Positions 59,080 through 64,000 of a DNA stretch of 64,000 bases are shown piece by piece. The position numbers and the translations under genes are program-made. The notes beneath the pieces are model-generated. The model was not told where the DNA came from. It made no database searches and saw only the letters and a list, made by a program, of their open reading frames with translations. Position 1 is the stretch's first letter. Each line of letters begins with the position of its first letter. Source of the DNA: Chitinophaga sp. CB10 (lineage in GTDB: Bacteria; Bacteroidota; Bacteroidia; Chitinophagales; Chitinophagaceae); assembly GCA_001870995.2 (NCBI GenBank), contig MLAV02000001.1:762509-826508 (forward strand), given 5' to 3'.

Positions 59080-62000
59080 ATGAAAAGATTTCTTACCCTC
59101 ATATTACTGTTACTGTCGTTCCTGCTCGCCAGGCACGGGGTGATGGCGCAATCCAATGCGACGCCGCCCACTGGGGTACCTAACAAGCCATTTATGAATA
59201 TTCCTATAAATGTATGTGCCGGCAACTTTGCCAGCATAAACGCATTTATATGGGATTCTACCTATTATCAGAATGGCAACCGGCAGTTTAACTATCCAAA
59301 CGTTAAGGTGGACTGGACGATTACCGGGGGGGATTATGCCGTATTATATAATGGAAAACCCAACCTCCCTAATGGAACACGGGATACGACTATTACCAAC
59401 CAGGCCGCAGACTCTTATAAGGTAAATGCCCTTACCATCCGGTTTAATACGCCGGGGGTGGTATATACTGTTAAGGCGGACATTACTTATAAGGATTACT
59501 GGGGTAATACGCGCACTGCGAGTATCACACGTACCATTACGTCTGTAGACTGTTCGATCACCGTTTGTAAGGGTAATACTACCATGGCGTCCGACTTTTA
59601 TGAGGACTTTGGACGATTCAGAAGGTACACGGACAACTCCTTAAGCGATAAACCCAAGCCATACTGGATTGCCGGTGCGGTAGGTTATAATTATAACAAC
59701 AATATTTTTTATTCCTGGCCTAACCCGGATGTATCGGGTAATTTTGATGACAATAGTTATGTAATTTATTGGAATACCAAATTAAGATCAGAGTGGGATA
59801 GTGTGGGAGATCATACCGGTGGTATTAAATATATATCTCCAACATCTGATAGTGTGGGTGGTATGCTGATCGCCAACTCTGCGAATGACAAAAGAATTTT
59901 CTATACCCGTGATGTGGTGGTTTGTCCTGGTTCCCAGTACAACTTCAGTGCATGGTTTCTGAATACCAACACGCGGGAAGTATTTAACTCCACCTGTATC
60001 CAGGGTAACTCTACCGGTTACCGCTATGCGGGTGTAACCTTTAAAATTTTAGACTCATTAGGGAACCTGCTGAAGGAGTTCAAGACATTTGACGTGTCCA
60101 TGAACCTGAACACCAGCGGGGAACGCTGGTTGCAATATGGCGGTACATTTAAGGTGCCGGGAGGTATTAAGAAGCTGAAGCTGCAGATCGTAAACGATAA
60201 CGAAGGGGGTTGCGGTAACGATATCGCCATTGATGATATTAAGTTTAATTACTGTTCTCCGAACATCTACGGGTTTGTGGACGGTTTGAAGGATGACGGG
60301 GTGACGGAGTCTGTACAGTGTGCGGGATCCCCCATTGATCTGACGGCATGGTACACGCCGAACGGGTATGATCCGAATGATCCGAGCAAGCCATATAATA
60401 AGGACCTGGATTATTTTAGCCAGAAGGTATTCCGTTGGGAGTACAGTTACAACCTGGTGAACTGGTACACGCTGACGGACTCGATTGGCGTGAATACTGC
60501 TACCGGCGTTACTGAAAAGATCCGGTACGGCAGCCAGGATTCTATTCTGCATTTCCTGCCGGGCGCGTTACAGGGTAACCCTACGCAGCCGGTGGTTCGT
60601 TATTACCGGTTGAACATTTTTGAAAAGGGGAACGAAAATATCAAGGATTGCGGATCCCCCTCTACGCCGATTGCCATTACGATACTGCCTAAGCCGGTGG
60701 TAAAATTGTCGTCCGCTGCGATATGTTTGGGCGACCAGGTAAACCTGACGGTGGAAGGGCAGTACACGCGGTATGAATGGAAGGCGCCGCCGGAGATAGC
60801 GGGGATTTCGAACGAAGCCGTGGTGGTATCGCCGACGCATAGTACTACCTATACTGCCTATGGTTATGCCAACTATGGTAACGGCCGTAGTTGCGTGGAC
60901 TCCGGATCGGCTACGATACGGGTAGATACGCCTGCGGTGGTACATGTAACCGGCGGGCCGCTGGAAATATGCGCGGGTCAAACGCCTACCAGCTTCCAGA
61001 TAGAACCTGAGAACAATAAATATAGTATTAAGTGGACCAGTACCTGGCCGGTGGCACAGGATACCGTGTACGGAAGTACGACGAATGTACTCAGTAATAT
61101 TTACCCATGGCATGTGGGGGATAACTATTTTAAAGCAACTGTAACGAAGGGCGTCTGCGTGACGAGCGATTCCCTCTTGGTGCAGGTGCGGTCGATGCCG
61201 ATTGCGAAGACCAACATGGATGAAATGGTGGGGCAGTGTAGTAAGTCGCAGTTCACCATGAAGGCCAACCAGCCGCTGAGCGATCAGAAAGGTACGTGGA
61301 CGTTCATCCGTGGCGTGAGTAATGGTACCAGTACCATCACTAATCCAAACCTGTACAATACAACGGTGAACATCTCGCCGGCTGGCACGAGGGATACGCT
61401 TATCTGGACGGTTGTGAACAACAACAAGGCGGATTGTATTTCCCGTGACACCGTAATTCTGTTTAATACCAAGCCGCTCACTGTTCCAAAGAGCATGGGA
61501 AGCACCCAGGTGTGCGTGCTGGCGGGAGAGAGCGTAGTATTAAACCTGAATGGTACAAAGCCTGAGAACGAAGGCGAGTATGGTAAATGGACATCCAACC
61601 CGGTTACCAATATTACTTTCGCGAATGATGCGTTATATAATACTACTGCAACGATAGTAGGTACGGGCGCAGCTACGAACTACACGTTGTACTGGACTAT
61701 TAATAATGGTATTTGTCCGGCGGGTCCTTCTGCTTCACTGGCGGTGCGTACTAAAACGCCTCCAACCGTTGCGATTACGAATTCGCCTGTGATTGCGTGT
61801 AACACGGCTCCAAGCGTGCGCCTGAATATTACCAGCGGCAGCAGCACGATTACCAATTATAGTATTGCGTCCACCGGCGCCAACCCGATGCCGAACTTTG
61901 TACCGGTAACGGCGGCTGCATGGACCGGCGCTTCGTATATCGACATGAATATTCCTGCAAATACGCCTGCGGGGATATATACATTTGTGATGACTGTGTG

Positions 62001-64000
62001 GGAGAGGAATACGACTACCGGTGAGGACCTGGCGGGTTGTACGAAAGCAGTGACGTTTACGGTGAATTTGTCCGAGCCGGCTACGCCGCCTACTGACATT
62101 ACTTTAAATGGCGCAGCGCTTTGCGGCAGCGGAAACGTATTGCTGACGCTGAACGGCGCCAAACCTGGCACCAACCCGGATAGCACAGTGGCAACCGTAT
62201 GGAAATGGTACAAAGGCTCCTGCGGTGGTACGCCGGTTACGCCGGATAGCGCCAACGCGGATAATTCAGTAGTGCTGTTCAGAAATGTAACTGCTACTAC
62301 CACTTATTATGTAAGGGGAGAAAGCAGTGGCCCTTGTGGTAACTCTATCTGTAAATCAGTAACTGTAACGGTTTACCAGAAGCCAGGCGTTCCTACGGCT
62401 ACGCCTGAGCAAACGCATTGTAATGTGTCAACCTTTACAATGGATGCAAGTAACCCTGTTCCTGCAACAGCGGGCGGTAAATGGTCCATTATTGGCGGGA
62501 ATGCTGTGGGCGTTGTGATTACAGATCCTGCTAATCCTAAAACAACCGTAACGGTGCCGGCAGGTAACTGGGTAGAGTTGAAATGGGCTGTAGGTAACGG
62601 GGTTTGTGACTCTGTAAGTACGACCGTTAAATTATATAATTATGCCGCAGCGGAAGTAGCCGATGCGGGCGCTGACCAAAGTGCATGTGAGAAGAAAGAT
62701 CCGTTTAAGCTGGGGGCCAGTGAGCTTACCGGAACCGGTAACCTGCCGCAGGTAGGAACATGGACAGTGCTGTATAACGGCACCGCCACCCCTGCACCTT
62801 CCGTAAGCAATGTGAATGACCCGGCAGCAACCATCACCGTACCGGTAGGAGATAGCATCCGGCTGGTATGGACCGTAAGCAGTGGTAAATGCTCTTTCAC
62901 TACTGACACGGTAGCGCTTTATAACTTTGCCGCCAGTGCGGCAGCAAATGCCGGCAATGATCAGACGGCATGTGCGCAGACAGATCCGTTCCAACTGGGT
63001 GCAACACCGGTTAAAGCAACTGGTAATATCCAGCAGATTGGTACCTGGACTGTTATTTATAATGGTACTAACCCTACGCCGGTGGTAGTAGGGGATCATA
63101 ATCCGAATGCAACCATCAAAGTTCCTGTTGGCGATAGCGTGCGCCTGGTATGGACTGTGACAAGTACGGTAGGTGGAAGTGTTAACACTACCTGTGATGC
63201 TACGACAGATACTTTAGTTATTTATAACTACGCTAAGAATGTGAATGTGGCAGCTGGCACTGATTTGTCGGCCTGCGCCCAGACAACACCATTCCAGCTG
63301 GCGGCTACGCCTGTACAGCAGGTGGGTAACATCCAGCAGGTGGGTACCTGGACGGTAATTTATACTGGTACGAACACTACGCCTCAGGTGGTGGATCCGC
63401 ATGATCCGGCCACTACCATCACGGTACCTGTAGGGGATAGTGTACGTTTGGTATGGACTATTACTAGCGTGGTTGATGGCAAGAATGTAGCAACCTGCTT
63501 TGTTCAGGATACAATGGCGATCTATAACTATGCGGCTAATGCCGCTGCCGTGGCTGGTGAAGACCAATCAGCATGCGCGCAGACTAATCCGTTCTTGCTG
63601 GAAGCTACTCCGGTAAAATCCACTGGTAACATCCAACAGGTGGGTACCTGGACAGTGATTTACACAGGTTCAGGCACTGCACCGCAGGTAGCGGATGCGC
63701 ATGATCCTGCCACTACTATCACAGTGCCGGTAGGAGATAGCGTTCGCCTGGTATGGACTGTAACCAGCTTTGTAAACGGTCAGGCGGTAACTAAATGTGC
63801 TGCAACTACTGATACTGTAGCGATTTATAACTATGCAGCTAACGCCGCTGCTGTAGCTGGTGAAGACCAGTCAGCATGTGCGCAGACTAATCCGTTTAAA
63901 TTAACGGCTACTCCGGTAACATCCACTGGTAACATCCAGCAGGTGGGAACCTGGACAGTGATTTACACAGGTTCAGGCACTGCACCACAGGTAGCAGATG
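59080..64000 (+). CDS. Giant secreted repeat protein, N-terminal 1640 residues (partial)
   Basis: The ATG at 59080 opens a frame with no stop to the window edge, so the C-terminus is missing. It has a signal peptide (about 1-27, MKRFLTLILLLLSFLLARHG and VMAQ), a cysteine-containing N-terminal domain, a jelly-roll-like region (about 170-390; PGSQYNFSAWFLNTNTREV and GGCGNDIAIDDIKF), a series of Ig-like domains with paired cysteines (about 410-1180) and, from 62644, tandem repeats of 95-101 residues (GNIQQVGTWTVIYTG and ITVPVGDSVRLVWT). It is probably a surface-exposed adhesin or gliding-type filament secreted by T9SS; the sorting domain would lie beyond the window. Function is inference. Confidence 0.85.
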   Translation, partial: MKRFLTLILLLLSFLLARHGVMAQSNATPPTGVPNKPFMNIPINVCAGNFASINAFIWDSTYYQNGNRQFNYPNVKVDWTITGGDYAVLYNGKPNLPNGTRDTTITNQAADSYKVNALTIRFNTPGVVYTVKADITYKDYWGNTRTASITRTITSVDCSITVCKGNTTMASDFYEDFGRFRRYTDNSLSDKPKPYWIAGAVGYNYNNNIFYSWPNPDVSGNFDDNSYVIYWNTKLRSEWDSVGDHTGGIKYISPTSDSVGGMLIANSANDKRIFYTRDVVVCPGSQYNFSAWFLNTNTREVFNSTCIQGNSTGYRYAGVTFKILDSLGNLLKEFKTFDVSMNLNTSGERWLQYGGTFKVPGGIKKLKLQIVNDNEGGCGNDIAIDDIKFNYCSPNIYGFVDGLKDDGVTESVQCAGSPIDLTAWYTPNGYDPNDPSKPYNKDLDYFSQKVFRWEYSYNLVNWYTLTDSIGVNTATGVTEKIRYGSQDSILHFLPGALQGNPTQPVVRYYRLNIFEKGNENIKDCGSPSTPIAITILPKPVVKLSSAAICLGDQVNLTVEGQYTRYEWKAPPEIAGISNEAVVVSPTHSTTYTAYGYANYGNGRSCVDSGSATIRVDTPAVVHVTGGPLEICAGQTPTSFQIEPENNKYSIKWTSTWPVAQDTVYGSTTNVLSNIYPWHVGDNYFKATVTKGVCVTSDSLLVQVRSMPIAKTNMDEMVGQCSKSQFTMKANQPLSDQKGTWTFIRGVSNGTSTITNPNLYNTTVNISPAGTRDTLIWTVVNNNKADCISRDTVILFNTKPLTVPKSMGSTQVCVLAGESVVLNLNGTKPENEGEYGKWTSNPVTNITFANDALYNTTATIVGTGAATNYTLYWTINNGICPAGPSASLAVRTKTPPTVAITNSPVIACNTAPSVRLNITSGSSTITNYSIASTGANPMPNFVPVTAAAWTGASYIDMNIPANTPAGIYTFVMTVWERNTTTGEDLAGCTKAVTFTVNLSEPATPPTDITLNGAALCGSGNVLLTLNGAKPGTNPDSTVATVWKWYKGSCGGTPVTPDSANADNSVVLFRNVTATTTYYVRGESSGPCGNSICKSVTVTVYQKPGVPTATPEQTHCNVSTFTMDASNPVPATAGGKWSIIGGNAVGVVITDPANPKTTVTVPAGNWVELKWAVGNGVCDSVSTTVKLYNYAAAEVADAGADQSACEKKDPFKLGASELTGTGNLPQVGTWTVLYNGTATPAPSVSNVNDPAATITVPVGDSIRLVWTVSSGKCSFTTDTVALYNFAASAAANAGNDQTACAQTDPFQLGATPVKATGNIQQIGTWTVIYNGTNPTPVVVGDHNPNATIKVPVGDSVRLVWTVTSTVGGSVNTTCDATTDTLVIYNYAKNVNVAAGTDLSACAQTTPFQLAATPVQQVGNIQQVGTWTVIYTGTNTTPQVVDPHDPATTITVPVGDSVRLVWTITSVVDGKNVATCFVQDTMAIYNYAANAAAVAGEDQSACAQTNPFLLEATPVKSTGNIQQVGTWTVIYTGSGTAPQVADAHDPATTITVPVGDSVRLVWTVTSFVNGQAVTKCAATTDTVAIYNYAANAAAVAGEDQSACAQTNPFKLTATPVTSTGNIQQVGTWTVIYTGSGTAPQVAD
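62644..64000 (+). repeat. Tandem coding repeats of about 300 bp
   Basis: Repeat starts are at about 62644, 62929, 63232, 63532 and 63835, spaced 285, 303, 300 and 303 bp, each multiples of three, and the last is cut by the window edge. Each unit begins near an AxAGxDQSACAQT motif and ends TVAIYNYA. Units 4 and 5 are nearly identical in DNA, while units 1 and 2 are more diverged, suggesting recent unequal duplication toward the 3' end. Confidence 0.9.

Overview
The window looks like chromosomal DNA of a member of the Bacteroidota, most likely a Chitinophaga-like species (family Chitinophagaceae). The evidence is a type IX secretion C-terminal domain on a secreted esterase, a carboxypeptidase-regulatory/TonB-dependent receptor, a DUF5686-type outer-membrane protein, a fused SpmA-SpmB protein, a GH20 chitobiase-type enzyme, and several promoters of the Bacteroidota form TTTG-N19-TAnnTTTG. 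The species assignment is inference. No rRNA, tRNA, CRISPR array, IS element or prophage was seen.

Layout. 1-7.7 kb is a cell-surface polysaccharide cluster: a cut-off GT39-like membrane protein, a CheY-like receiver, a sugar-phosphate transferase carrying a degenerate receiver domain, two GT2 enzymes and a GT4 enzyme on the plus strand, then a GT14-like enzyme and a flippase on the minus strand. 8-11.3 kb holds a secreted esterase with PKD-like domains and another glycosyltransferase. 11.5-16.6 kb is housekeeping: a GNAT-nitrilase fusion, a thiamine-binding protein, a PH-domain protein, SpmAB and YchF.

16.8-23.8 kb is the most interesting locus. It holds a WGR/HEAT-repeat protein, a winged-helix/SWIM zinc-finger protein, a noncoding RNA locus and a retron-type reverse transcriptase. 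The noncoding stretch has a perfect 14-bp a1/a2 inverted repeat, an msr-like hairpin with a UUU loop and a long msd hairpin. The RT has both retron signatures, NAxxH and VTG. This is a complete retron whose gene set matches what I recall as retron type XIII, a class predicted computationally; its effector mechanism is unknown to me.

23.8-30.5 kb: a TonB-dependent receptor, MetX, an OsmC protein and a MetZ-like sulfhydrylase (methionine synthesis), then a 61-bp tandem repeat tract in front of a small membrane protein. 30.5-35.7 kb: a DUF5686 protein, an orphan receiver and TrhO. 35.8-46.2 kb: a heavy-metal efflux island (RND pump, adaptor, outer-membrane channel, sensor kinase, regulator), an ABC-F ATPase and a DUF3347 lipoprotein. 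46.3-49.2 kb: thrS and infC, whose usual partners rpmI-rplT lie 9 kb away on the opposite strand (58.1-58.7 kb). Between them are a CDF transporter, a serine hydrolase, serA, a CBM9-like secreted protein, an S41 peptidase and a GH20 hexosaminidase. The window ends inside a giant secreted protein with ~100-residue tandem repeats that become more alike toward the 3' end.
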